Positions 34,880-42,092 of a DNA stretch of 64,000 nt are shown here, one piece after another. How positions within the stretch are numbered: position 1 is the first letter of the stretch; each line of letters starts with the position of its first letter. The DNA is taken from contig NZ_CP032869.1 in assembly GCF_003576455.2 (NCBI RefSeq), positions 2,728,001 through 2,792,000 of the forward strand, written 5' to 3'. The stretch comes from Mucilaginibacter celer. Its GTDB lineage: Bacteria > Bacteroidota > Bacteroidia > Sphingobacteriales > Sphingobacteriaceae. Below the pieces are notes generated by a model. That model searched no databases, was not told the DNA's origin, and was given only the letters and a program-made list of their open reading frames with translations. The translations under genes were made by a program, and so were the position numbers.

Positions 34880-35032
34880 TCAGGAGTTATTTCCCTTCTT
34901 TTTTCTTGAACCTATTGCTAAGCCCATTGCAACGCCCATTGCTATACCTACAGCAAGGTTATGTAAGGCAAGACCAATGGCAAGGCCTATTGCCGCTGCG
35001 GCTATAAAGTATTTCGAATCTATCCTATCCAT
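34880..35032 (-). CDS. 50-residue glycine-zipper membrane peptide
   Basis: A 50-residue peptide starting MDRIDSKYFIAAAAIGLAIG, then a repeated small-residue pattern (AVGIAMGVAMGLAIG) and a basic tail SRKKKGNN. The spacing of Gly and Ala every few residues in two hydrophobic helices is the pattern of glycine-zipper proteins, which pack tightly in membranes or oligomerise. A positively charged C-terminus suggests that end is cytoplasmic. The regular zipper is better evidence of coding than the opposite-strand frame across the same bases, which is Pro/Ala-rich. No family is named. Confidence 0.65.
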   Translation of the reverse strand: MDRIDSKYFIAAAAIGLAIGLALHNLAVGIAMGVAMGLAIGSRKKKGNNS

Positions 35033-35122
35033 ACCAACATCCAAAGTAAAACTTTTTTTGCTGCTGACAAACGGTTGTCAATTCTGTATTGTTAATTTGA
35101 ATAAACAAGCAGCATATTAAAC

Positions 35123-36178
35123 ATGACGCTAAGCCAAATAGCCCGCATGCGGGTTTACAACCAATGCCTCAACTACGATAAATTTAAAAAGCCCGAAGAT
35201 GTTGTTAAGTATATGGTAGCCATGCAAGCACAGGAATATAGCTATGCCAAATGGGCTATAGGCTTGCGCATGCTATCACCAACGGATAAAGCCGTGGAGA
35301 AAGCAGTAAACGCCGGAGCCATATTACGCACACATGTATTACGGCCAACCTGGCATTTTGTATTACCGCAGGATATCCGCTGGCTGCTTGCACTCACCGC
35401 GCCCCGTATTGATGCAGGCAATGCCACGATGTACAAACAACAGGAAGTAGACAGTGCAATATTTAACAAAAGCCATAATATACTGGCCAAGGCAATGGAA
35501 GGCGGCAAACAGCTAACACGCAAAACCATAACCGAGCTATTAAATAGCGCAGGCATAGCAACCAACGATTTGCGGCTTACCATTTTGCTGATGAAGGCCG
35601 AGCTTGATCAACTGATTTGCAGCGGCGCGCGCGAAGGAAAACAATTCACCTACGCGCTGCTTGACGAACGGGCACCGATCACTCCGGTAATTGACAGGGA
35701 CGAGGCAGTGGCGCGATTAGTTTTAGCATATTTCTCAAGTCGCGGCCCGGCTACAGTAAACGATTTTGTACATTGGTCGGGCTTAACGGTTGCTGACGCT
35801 AAAGCGGGAATTAAGATCAATAAGGACTCGCTAACCAATATCACGGCAGAAGGAAAAACCTATTGGATGCATGCAGATGCAAATCCGGATATAGCGATCA
35901 AATCAGCATCCTGCCTTTTGCCGGTTTATGATGAGCTGATCATCGCTTATAAAAACCGTGAAGCCATTATACCTGCAAAATATCTCGATAAAACAGGGGA
36001 TGTTACCTTTTTTCCTGCTGTTATGATAAACAACCAGGTTATCGGCAACTGGAGTCGTACTGTTGGTAAAAATAATATCGATATTGAAATTAAGCCTTAT
36101 GGCAATCTGAACAAAGCGCAAACCAAAGCTATTGAAACAGCCTCGCAACGTTTCAAAAAATTTAACGGCTTACTTTAA
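35123..36178 (+). CDS. AlkZ-like winged-helix DNA glycosylase family protein
   Basis: 351 residues of the winged-helix HTH_42 family. Members of the AlkZ/YcaQ branch unhook DNA interstrand crosslinks or remove alkylated bases through a QxQ motif; here VAMQAQEYSYAKWAIGLR (about residues 33-50) has Q-A-Q in the corresponding place. Further family features are LRTHVLRPTWHFVLPQDIRWLL, AYFSSRGPATVNDFVHWSGL and LLPVYDELIIAYKNR. It is followed after 46 nt by a second DNA glycosylase, suggesting a base-excision repair pair. Glycosylase activity on a given lesion is inference. Confidence 0.82.
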   Translation: MTLSQIARMRVYNQCLNYDKFKKPEDVVKYMVAMQAQEYSYAKWAIGLRMLSPTDKAVEKAVNAGAILRTHVLRPTWHFVLPQDIRWLLALTAPRIDAGNATMYKQQEVDSAIFNKSHNILAKAMEGGKQLTRKTITELLNSAGIATNDLRLTILLMKAELDQLICSGAREGKQFTYALLDERAPITPVIDRDEAVARLVLAYFSSRGPATVNDFVHWSGLTVADAKAGIKINKDSLTNITAEGKTYWMHADANPDIAIKSASCLLPVYDELIIAYKNREAIIPAKYLDKTGDVTFFPAVMINNQVIGNWSRTVGKNNIDIEIKPYGNLNKAQTKAIETASQRFKKFNGLL

Positions 36179-36224
36179 TAAAACATCAACAAACTTATTA
36201 TTCACCCATATAAAACAACATACC

Positions 36225-36995
36225 ATGCCCGAACTACCCGACCTGCAGGCATTTAGCCACAACCTGCAAAAAAAACTCAGTGGTAAAACCGTAAAAGAAA
36301 TCATCGTACCTAACACTAAAAAGTTAAATGTAGGTGTAAAAGAGCTTAATGATATCCTTACCGGGCAGCAACTTGAAAAAGTTTACCGCGAAGGCAAGGA
36401 ATTGCATATCAGGTTTAATAAAGGAGATGTACTTGGCCTGCATTTAATGTTGCACGGCAAACTGTTTTTGTTTGAAGGCAAAAATGAAAACAAGTACCCA
36501 ATCATTGAACTGCATTTTAAAGATGGCAGTGGTTTGGTATTAACCGATTTTCAGGGTATAGCTACCCCTACCCTCAATCCGGCTAAAACAGACGTACCGG
36601 ATGCGCTTGAAGTAGAGGTTGATTTTTTAACCAAACGCCTGGCCAAAACAAAAACCAATATCAAAACAGTATTGCTTGATCAGAAAATTTTGCGCGGAAT
36701 AGGTAATGCTTATGCCGATGAAATTCTTTGGCACGCCCGGCTCTCCCCTTTTTCGGTAAGTAACAAAATTCCCGAAGCCAAATTGAGCGGTTTAATAAAA
36801 TCCATCAAAACGGTTTTACAAGATGCCGAAAAAAGTATCCTTAAAGCCAACCCGGATATCATTAACGGCGAGGTGCGCGATTTTATGAACATCCACAACT
36901 CTAAAAAGAAGCAAAGCCCAACCGGGGCCTATATTTTGGTGAAAGAAGGATCGCGGAAAACTTATTATACCGATGAGCAGGAATTGTTCGAATAG
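36225..36995 (+). CDS. Fpg/Nei-family DNA glycosylase without zinc finger
   Basis: 256 residues from the ATG at 36225, which gives the obligatory N-terminus MPELPDL: Pro2 forms the Schiff base with DNA and Glu3 is catalytic. The strand REGKELHIRF carries the beta-hairpin Lys. The helix-two-turn-helix has ILRGIGNAYADEILWHA. At the C-terminus, where Fpg has four zinc-binding Cys, the sequence is SPTGAYILVKEGSRKTYYTD: the Arg-containing turn is kept but every Cys is lost, a zincless finger as in NEIL1-type enzymes. Lesion preference is unknown. It is preceded by the AlkZ-like gene and probably cotranscribed. Confidence 0.88.
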   Translation: MPELPDLQAFSHNLQKKLSGKTVKEIIVPNTKKLNVGVKELNDILTGQQLEKVYREGKELHIRFNKGDVLGLHLMLHGKLFLFEGKNENKYPIIELHFKDGSGLVLTDFQGIATPTLNPAKTDVPDALEVEVDFLTKRLAKTKTNIKTVLLDQKILRGIGNAYADEILWHARLSPFSVSNKIPEAKLSGLIKSIKTVLQDAEKSILKANPDIINGEVRDFMNIHNSKKKQSPTGAYILVKEGSRKTYYTDEQELFE

Positions 36996-37029
36996 AGGTT
37001 TATCAGGTTTACAGATTCCGGGATTTGCA

Positions 37030-37062
37030 AAACTTACGAAGCTTTTAAAACCTCGTAAGTTT
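37030..37062. terminator. Hairpin between convergent genes
   Basis: 10-bp stem AAACTTACGA/TCGTAAGTTT around a 13-nt loop, 34 nt past the Fpg/Nei stop and 15 nt before the stop of the opposite-strand gene, so it could serve both. Confidence 0.55.
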
Positions 37063-37077
37063 GACCAGCCGATGCAT

Positions 37078-37650
37078 TTAATTAAGCTTTTTTACCCGCA
37101 CGCTAAAATCCGCTCCAACCACCGGGATCTTTTTCCACCCGGCTGCCTCGCTGTCGCGGTGAAAAGTGCCACCATTTAGCAGGCCGCATGAAAAGCCGAT
37201 GTTTGAACCATTTTTTGTTTCCAGAAACTCAATGGCTACCACAATATCACCGGCAACTTTAATGTTGTAAGCCGATAGGTCAATCGTTGTTAACTGAGGG
37301 TTTCCGTCGCGGTATTTTTGGATATAGCCTTTAACTTCGTCAGTTACCAGATTAACGTTGTTGGGGTATTTGCCGGCCATTTGGTAAACGTTAACTTTAA
37401 AGGCAACACTATCGCTCGAGCGGTTTGCGGTGTGAAAACTAAGCTTGAGTAATTGCACCTGTTTTTTACCGGCATTCATTTCAACGCCAACCAGCTTGCC
37501 TTTAACCGCATCAAAAGTTGTATTGGTTGATCCGCTGCGAAGCTTGTTGCCGATGGTTTTGATTTTATCCTGGCCCATTGCGTTAATGGACACCACAAAC
37601 AGCAAAAGCACCATTAATAATCTTTGGGGAATAAGATTCAGATTTAACAT
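37078..37650 (-). CDS. Secreted protein of unknown function
   Basis: 190 residues with a signal peptide (LLMVLLLFVVSINAMGQ) and a mature part of alternating beta strands (LLKLSFHTANRSSDSVAFKV, GDIVVAIEFLE, ADFSVRVKKLN). The pattern suggests a jelly-roll or galactose-binding-like fold, possibly a carbohydrate-binding or structural periplasmic protein; no motif allows a firm family call. The Ser/Thr-rich segment near residue 40 (RSGSTNTTFDA) is probably a loop. A hairpin separates it from the upstream acetyltransferase gene. Confidence 0.7.
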   Translation of the reverse strand: MLNLNLIPQRLLMVLLLFVVSINAMGQDKIKTIGNKLRSGSTNTTFDAVKGKLVGVEMNAGKKQVQLLKLSFHTANRSSDSVAFKVNVYQMAGKYPNNVNLVTDEVKGYIQKYRDGNPQLTTIDLSAYNIKVAGDIVVAIEFLETKNGSNIGFSCGLLNGGTFHRDSEAAGWKKIPVVGADFSVRVKKLN

Positions 37651-37683
37651 AAAAATTTGATTTAGATGATGTACTAAACAGAA

Positions 37684-37715
37684 GATGCTGCAAACTTTAA
37701 TTTGGTTGCAGCATC
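37684..37715 (-). terminator. Hairpin downstream of the acetyltransferase gene
   Basis: 10-bp perfect stem GATGCTGCAA/TTGCAGCATC with flanking AACAGA/TCTGTT partly extending it. No strong T-run on the minus strand, so termination may be incomplete. Confidence 0.5.
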
Positions 37716-37741
37716 TGTTAAAAAATTATAAAAATTTGATA

Positions 37742-38167
37742 TCACTTTTTTACCATCCGGTAATGTTTAATGCCTGCCTCTTCAAATTCGGGACCGCTTT
37801 CTTCAAAGCCTAATTTTTTGTAGAAAGACACCGCATGCGTTTGCGAATTGAGGTAAACATAATCAGCATCTACCGGCAAATCGGCCAAAACAGCTTTAAC
37901 CATTTCCTGGCCCAGGCCATAGCCTCTGAAATTTTTAAGCACCGCAAACCGCTCCAGTTTATAACCATTTTCGGTTTTACGCCAGCGGCAGGCTCCGGCG
38001 GGCTGGCCATCAACCGTAGCTAAAAAATGTGTGGAGTCCTCATTATGTTCTATCTCCAAATCGGGTGGGCAGTTTTGCTCAATAACAAACACTTCGTACC
38101 TGATGGCATGTATCTTATCCAAATCAGCCTGCTCAGCGGCTTTTTTTACTATGATTTTTGCGGGCAT
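37742..38167 (-). CDS. GNAT-family N-acetyltransferase
   Basis: 141 residues from the ATG at 38167, where the GNAT domain begins (MPAKIIVKKAAEQADLDKI). The acetyl-CoA loop is RGYGLGQEMV (R/Q-x-x-G-x-G/A), preceded by the strand YKLERFAVL. The pattern IRYEVFVIEQNCPPDLE ... DSTHFLATVDGQPAGACRWR marks the ElaA/YjcF-like group of small acetyltransferases, whose substrates are mostly unknown. Its start overlaps the end of the upstream iron-permease-like gene by 35 nt, implying cotranscription. Confidence 0.85.
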   Translation of the reverse strand: MPAKIIVKKAAEQADLDKIHAIRYEVFVIEQNCPPDLEIEHNEDSTHFLATVDGQPAGACRWRKTENGYKLERFAVLKNFRGYGLGQEMVKAVLADLPVDADYVYLNSQTHAVSFYKKLGFEESGPEFEEAGIKHYRMVKK

Positions 38168-38642
38168 TGATGTAATGCGGTTTTGTTTTATAATTATTAA
38201 GCTTGGTGGTATGATTTTCGCGGGCCGCATCAATCGAGTGCGTGCAGGTAATATCATCTTCCTCTTCGGCCAGATCTGCAAGCTCTACGTAAAACTTATG
38301 CAGCTGATCGAGTTCCTTTTCGGTAATATCTTCAATATCAACCATCCGGTTACTTGCGCCCTGGTGCGAGGCCAGCAACTCGTTCAGTTTCAAATGTATC
38401 GCTTTCGAATCTTTATTCTGCGATTTCTGGATCAGGAAAACCATTAAAAAAGTAACAATGGTAGTACCGGTATTGATAACCAGTTGCCAGGTATCCGAAT
38501 AATGGAACAATGGCCCGGTTATCCCCCATACAATGATAATTCCAAAAGCAATTATAAAGGCTCCTGAACTACCGGTGGCAATAGTAGCCCAATTGGCAAA
38601 ACGCTCAAATAAGTTTCTCTTTTTTTTACGAACCTCTGTCAT
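38133..38642 (-). CDS. Low-affinity iron permease family membrane protein
   Basis: 169 residues with two hydrophobic segments, GAFIIAFGIIIVWGITGPLF (about 26-45) and LVINTGTTIVTFLMVFLI (about 53-70), followed by the family hallmark QKSQNKDSKAIHLKLNELL. The C-terminal half is hydrophilic, with an acidic patch (AEEEDD). The family name comes from yeast Fet4; the bacterial proteins are much shorter and their transport role is not established, so iron uptake should be read as a family label. It overlaps the next gene. Confidence 0.82.
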   Translation of the reverse strand: MTEVRKKKRNLFERFANWATIATGSSGAFIIAFGIIIVWGITGPLFHYSDTWQLVINTGTTIVTFLMVFLIQKSQNKDSKAIHLKLNELLASHQGASNRMVDIEDITEKELDQLHKFYVELADLAEEEDDITCTHSIDAARENHTTKLNNYKTKPHYINARKNHSKKSR

Positions 38643-38690
38643 TTTAGTAGATTTTTAACTTTCATGGTGCAAGCTTCGCTGCCTTTAAAC

Positions 38691-38730
38691 AACAAAGCGC
38701 CTGCACAACAAATGTACAGGCGCTTTTGTT
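38691..38730 (-). terminator. Rho-independent terminator of fbaA
   Basis: Perfect stem AAAGCGCCTG/CAGGCGCTTT extended by AACA/TGTT on the outside, 13-nt loop, followed on the minus strand by TTTGTTGTTT. It begins 16 nt past the fbaA stop. Confidence 0.85.
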
Positions 38731-38745
38731 AGTTTTTGATGAATA

Positions 38746-39825
38746 TTATAGTTTGCTGTGTACGTCGATACAGTTCAAATCTTCAAACGCTGCAGAAAGC
38801 CTTTTTACAAAGTTTTCTTCGCCTTTACGTAACCAAACACGTGGGTCGTAGTATTTTTTGTTTGGAGAATCCTCGCCATCCGGGCTGCCAATCTGGCTTT
38901 GCAGGTATCCTTCTTTTTCCTGGTAGTAGTTTTTAATACCTTCCCAGTAAGCCCATTGCATATCAGTATCGATATTCATTTTAATGGCACCGTACGAGAT
39001 AGCCTCACGAATTTCTTCCTGAGATGAACCCGAACCACCGTGGAATACGAAGTTGATTGGTTTTTCATCGGCCAAGCCAAATTTTTGTTTTACATATTCC
39101 TGGGAGTTGTGCAGGATAACCGGCTGTAATTTTACGTTGCCCGGTTTGTAAACACCATGCACGTTACCAAAAGCTGCTGCTACAGTAAAACGGTGGCTAA
39201 CTTTTGAAAGGTGCTCGTACGAGTAAGAAACCTCTTCGGGCTGGGTATATAAACGTGAACTATCAACGTCTGAGTTATCAACGCCATCTTCTTCGCCACC
39301 GGTAACACCTAACTCAATCTCGAGGGTCATACCCATTTTAGCCATGCGCTCAAGGTATTTGGCCGAAATTTCGATATTCTCTTCGATAGGCTCTTCCGAA
39401 AGATCGAGCATGTGTGATGAGAACAACGGTTTGCCTGTTTCAGCAAAAAATTTCTCGCCATGATCCAGCAAGCCATCAATCCATGGCAATAATTTTTTTG
39501 CAGCATGGTCTGTATGCAAAATAACCGCTACGCCATAGTGCTCGGCCAGCAGGTGAACGTGCTTTGCAGCAGAAACACCGCCTAAAATACAGGCCTGAAG
39601 TTTTGAATTATCCAATGATTTGCCGGCGTAAAACTGAGCACCGCCATTTGACAGCTGGATAATAACCGGAGAGTTAACAGCCTTAGCTGTTTCCATAACT
39701 GCATTGATAGTGTTAGTACCAATTACGTTTACTGCCGGTAAAGCAAACTGATGCTTTTTTGCTGCTTCAAATAGTTCCTGCACCTGATCGCCGTGCAGAA
39801 CACCTTTATAATTTTTTATGTCCAT
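38746..39825 (-). CDS. fbaA: Class II fructose-bisphosphate aldolase
   Basis: Zinc-dependent enzyme of glycolysis and gluconeogenesis splitting fructose 1,6-bisphosphate into dihydroxyacetone phosphate and glyceraldehyde 3-phosphate. 359 residues, the length of the E. coli FbaA (class IIA) type. Metal site HTDHAAKKLLPWIDGLL, the EIELGVTGGEEDGVDN segment, and phosphate-binding motifs FVFHGGSGSS and MNIDTDMQWAYW are present. Monocistronic, with its own terminator. On the plus strand TTTGGGCCCCGAAGTTATA lies just upstream of the start, related to a sequence upstream of serC. Confidence 0.96.
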   Translation of the reverse strand: MDIKNYKGVLHGDQVQELFEAAKKHQFALPAVNVIGTNTINAVMETAKAVNSPVIIQLSNGGAQFYAGKSLDNSKLQACILGGVSAAKHVHLLAEHYGVAVILHTDHAAKKLLPWIDGLLDHGEKFFAETGKPLFSSHMLDLSEEPIEENIEISAKYLERMAKMGMTLEIELGVTGGEEDGVDNSDVDSSRLYTQPEEVSYSYEHLSKVSHRFTVAAAFGNVHGVYKPGNVKLQPVILHNSQEYVKQKFGLADEKPINFVFHGGSGSSQEEIREAISYGAIKMNIDTDMQWAYWEGIKNYYQEKEGYLQSQIGSPDGEDSPNKKYYDPRVWLRKGEENFVKRLSAAFEDLNCIDVHSKL

Positions 39826-40094
39826 TAGCGTTTATTTGGGCCCCGAAGTTATAAAAATTCTTTAAAACAGGTAAGTAATCTTAAAAGTATATTAAAACGA
39901 TAGTAAAAATAGGCTTACTTTGTTAAAGTAATATGAATTATTAATAATCAACCTGTTTTATTGCCAATTTGATATTAAAAAACTATTTTAGTTGGAGGTA
40001 AACAATTTGGCCGTTTATATCTTTTTGAATACGAACCCTACATGTTTAATATTTTTTGTTTCTTTGTAGCCAATTGAAAGAGTTAGACACAGAT

Positions 40095-40940
40095 ATGGCA
40101 TGGTTTAAACGAGAGTTGAAAGGGATAATTACGACTACTGAGGAAAAGAAGGAAGCCCCCGATGGCATCTGGAATAAATGCCCTAATTGTAAGAAGCCTT
40201 TACACTATTCTGAACAGGTAGAAAATCAATATGTGTGCCATTACTGTGGCTTCCACCTGCGCATAGGTTCAAAAGAATATTTTTCGGTACTGTTTGATAA
40301 TAACGAATTTACAGAGCTTTTCCCCGAGCTTACTTCAGGCGACCCTTTACACTTTGAGGATACCAAGAAGTATACCGACAGGCTGAAGGAAACCCAAAAG
40401 AAAACCGGTTTAAAAGATGCAATCCGTTCGGCAACCGGCAAAATTGAGGGGCAGGACCTGGTTATCGCCTGTATGGATTTTAACTTCATCGGAGGTTCGA
40501 TGGGTTCGGTAGTGGGCGAAAAAATTGCACGCTCTATCGACTATTGCATCGAACATAAAGTTCCTTTCCTGATGATCTCTAAATCGGGAGGTGCCCGTAT
40601 GATGGAGGCGGCATTTTCATTAATGCAAATGGCCAAAACATCGGCTAAACTGGCTTTGTTATCGCAGGCTAAAATTCCGTACATTTCATTACTTACTGAT
40701 CCTACCACCGGTGGTGTAACAGCATCATACGCCATGCTTGGCGATATCAACATTGCCGAACCGGGCGCGCTGATTGGCTTTGCCGGCCCAAGGGTTATTA
40801 AAGAAACCATTAAAAAAGATCTTCCGAAAGGCTTCCAGACTGCCGAGTTTGTGCAGGAACATGGCTTCCTTGATTTTATTGTAGATAGAAGAGAGATGAA
40901 GGAGAAACTATCATCATTTATTAAAATGATGAAGAACTAA
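40095..40940 (+). CDS. accD: Acetyl-CoA carboxylase carboxyltransferase subunit beta
   Basis: Transfers the carboxyl group from carboxybiotin to acetyl-CoA to make malonyl-CoA for fatty acid synthesis, together with AccA. 281 residues from the ATG at 40095; the upstream in-frame start adds 13 residues not typical of AccD. The N-terminus [11 protein letters not shown] precedes a four-Cys zinc ribbon (CPNCKKPL ... [11 protein letters not shown]). The crotonase-like core has [23 protein letters not shown] and GFAGPRVI. A terminator follows. AccA and biotin-carrier genes are not in the window. Confidence 0.96.
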   Translation: MAWFKRELKGIITTTEEKKEAPDGIWNKCPNCKKPLHYSEQVENQYVCHYCGFHLRIGSKEYFSVLFDNNEFTELFPELTSGDPLHFEDTKKYTDRLKETQKKTGLKDAIRSATGKIEGQDLVIACMDFNFIGGSMGSVVGEKIARSIDYCIEHKVPFLMISKSGGARMMEAAFSLMQMAKTSAKLALLSQAKIPYISLLTDPTTGGVTASYAMLGDINIAEPGALIGFAGPRVIKETIKKDLPKGFQTAEFVQEHGFLDFIVDRREMKEKLSSFIKMMKN

Positions 40941-40962
40941 AGTTCCGGATCCATATTAACAA

Positions 40963-40991
40963 GAAAGGCCGTCTGTTTCAGATGGCCTTTC
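40963..40991. terminator. Terminator after accD
   Basis: Stem GAAAGGCCGTCTG/CAGATGGCCTTTC with one G-U pair and a 3-nt loop, extended by TTAACA/TGTTAA on the outside. It lies between accD and the stop of the opposite-strand 66-residue gene, so may work in both directions. Confidence 0.75.
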
Positions 40992-41012
40992 CTGTTAATA
41001 TCGTTGTGGTGA

Positions 41013-41213
41013 TTAATCGTTTCGGGTATCATGAAAAAAGATCCACAACAATATCGCAAGGATCGCTATGTAAATAAGGATGCTTATAGCAATAAGAATT
41101 GCATAGTACCCCCAGCCACTCACCCACTTGCCAATAAGCTTCTTTAAACCCGGCTGGGTAAGGACGGCCACGATAAATATGAAAGGCAGGTGGTACAATA
41201 TTTCCCAGTTCAT
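41013..41213 (-). CDS. Small two-helix membrane protein
   Basis: 66 residues. Hydrophobic segments at about 9-24 and 36-60 (YAILIAISILIYIAILAILLWIFF), joined by a short loop with a Lys-Lys pair. No motif is recognised. Aromatic residues at the membrane boundaries and the charged C-terminus (HDTRND) support a real membrane protein over a chance frame. Confidence 0.6.
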   Translation of the reverse strand: MNWEILYHLPFIFIVAVLTQPGLKKLIGKWVSGWGYYAILIAISILIYIAILAILLWIFFHDTRND

Positions 41214-41238
41214 TCAGGTTGCTTTTGCCTCAAATATA

Positions 41239-41269
41239 AAAAAGCAGTTAGAAATGCTAACTGCTTTTT
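41239..41269 (-). terminator. Rho-independent terminator after the acidic-protein pair
   Basis: Perfect 13-bp stem AAAAAGCAGTTAG/CTAACTGCTTTTT around 5 bases, with a further T-run on the minus strand. It starts 24 nt past the stop at 41293. Confidence 0.88.
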
Positions 41270-41292
41270 ATTGATTAAAGCCGAAGTTACTA

Positions 41293-41520
41293 TTAACCTC
41301 CTATAGTGCCATCGCCGGCTCCCGCACCCTCAACATCCTGATCGGGAAGATCGGCCAGGCTGCCGTCCTCATTCAATACATTATACTGCTTTTTTTGCGG
41401 GCCCTCTGTTTCCAGACCGCCTTTGCTTTTATCAGCGCCCCAATCAGCATCATTAGTATTACTTTCGCGTTCTTCTTTACTGCTGTTGTTGGGTGCTATT
41501 TCATCTTTATAATCGCTCAT
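41293..41520 (-). CDS. Small hydrophilic acidic protein
   Basis: 75 residues starting MSDYKDEIAPNNSSKEERES, rich in Asp, Glu, Asn, Gly and Lys, and apparently disordered. The start at 41520 is preferred over an in-frame ATG at 41538 because a strong AAAGGAGG lies seven bases upstream. No signal peptide or family. It follows another low-complexity acidic protein with which it overlaps or nearly overlaps, and a terminator closes the pair. Function unknown; such hydrophilic proteins are sometimes stress-related, but nothing here shows that. Confidence 0.65.
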   Translation of the reverse strand: MSDYKDEIAPNNSSKEERESNTNDADWGADKSKGGLETEGPQKKQYNVLNEDGSLADLPDQDVEGAGAGDGTIGG

Positions 41521-41527
41521 AATAAAG

Positions 41528-41535
41528 CCTCCTTT
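41528..41535 (-). promoter_or_regulatory. Strong Shine-Dalgarno sequence AAAGGAGG
   Basis: Minus-strand AAAGGAGG lies 7 nt before the ATG at 41520. Bacteroidota genes rarely use Shine-Dalgarno pairing and no other gene start I inspected here has one this strong, so it decides the start choice. Confidence 0.7.
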
Positions 41536-41537
41536 CA

Positions 41538-41942
41538 TTAAATACCCTCGGTTCCTGGCTCGTGCCCAACCATCCGGCCGGTGGTACGGCCTTGCGGGCG
41601 GCTTTCAAAATCGGTTTTGGCCGGGCCTGTTGATGGAAATTCTTTTTTGTTTGGCGGCGTTACATCGGTTTGCTCGCTGAATGAGGTATCTGCGCTTCGA
41701 TTTACCTGGTTAACTTCACTTTGGCTATGCGTGCCTACGCTTTCCTTTTGGGGTGGCTGTTCTACCTCGCGGTTGTTATCATCATAATCAACAATATCGT
41801 CGGTGCCCAGGTCAACATCGTCATTTTCCAGTTCGTCGTTGTTATAGGCGTCCCCTCCGTTTACCGAAAATGAATTGTTATTATTTTCAAAATCATTGCG
41901 CTCGTTATCCTGGTTGTTCCAGCTTTCATTATTCGTATTCAT
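41538..41942 (-). CDS. Low-complexity Asn/Asp-rich hydrophilic protein
   Basis: 134 residues, strongly acidic and Asn-rich at the N-terminus (NNESWNNQDNERNDFENNNN) and Pro/Thr/Gly-rich at the C-terminus (RPQGRTTGRMVGHEPGTEGI). No hydrophobic core, signal or Cys, so it is probably intrinsically disordered and cytoplasmic. No recognised family. Its stop codon overlaps an in-frame ATG of the following gene (TAATG), suggesting a coupled pair. Confidence 0.6.
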   Translation of the reverse strand: MNTNNESWNNQDNERNDFENNNNSFSVNGGDAYNNDELENDDVDLGTDDIVDYDDNNREVEQPPQKESVGTHSQSEVNQVNRSADTSFSEQTDVTPPNKKEFPSTGPAKTDFESRPQGRTTGRMVGHEPGTEGI

Positions 41943-42036
41943 AGGTTTTAATTTTTTAGTTATTATTAAAACCCATCAAATCGGCGGATTGTTTTAATTT
42001 ATTTCGTTATAAGAAATAAAATTCCATAAAAAACAA

Positions 42037-42072
42037 ATGCGATACATCACCAGGTAGGCAAATGTATCGCAT
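42037..42072 (-). terminator. Rho-independent terminator after the PorP/SprF gene
   Basis: Perfect 11-bp stem ATGCGATACAT/ATGTATCGCAT, 14-nt loop, followed on the minus strand by TTTGTTTTTTAT. It starts 20 nt past the stop at 42093 and closes the two-gene T9SS unit. Confidence 0.85.
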
Positions 42073-42092
42073 CGTATATAATTTTCTGATAC

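Noticed and set aside
34860..35120. 86-residue plus-strand frame
   Set aside because: Its Pro/Ala-rich sequence is the antisense of the glycine-zipper peptide, which shows a regular membrane pattern.
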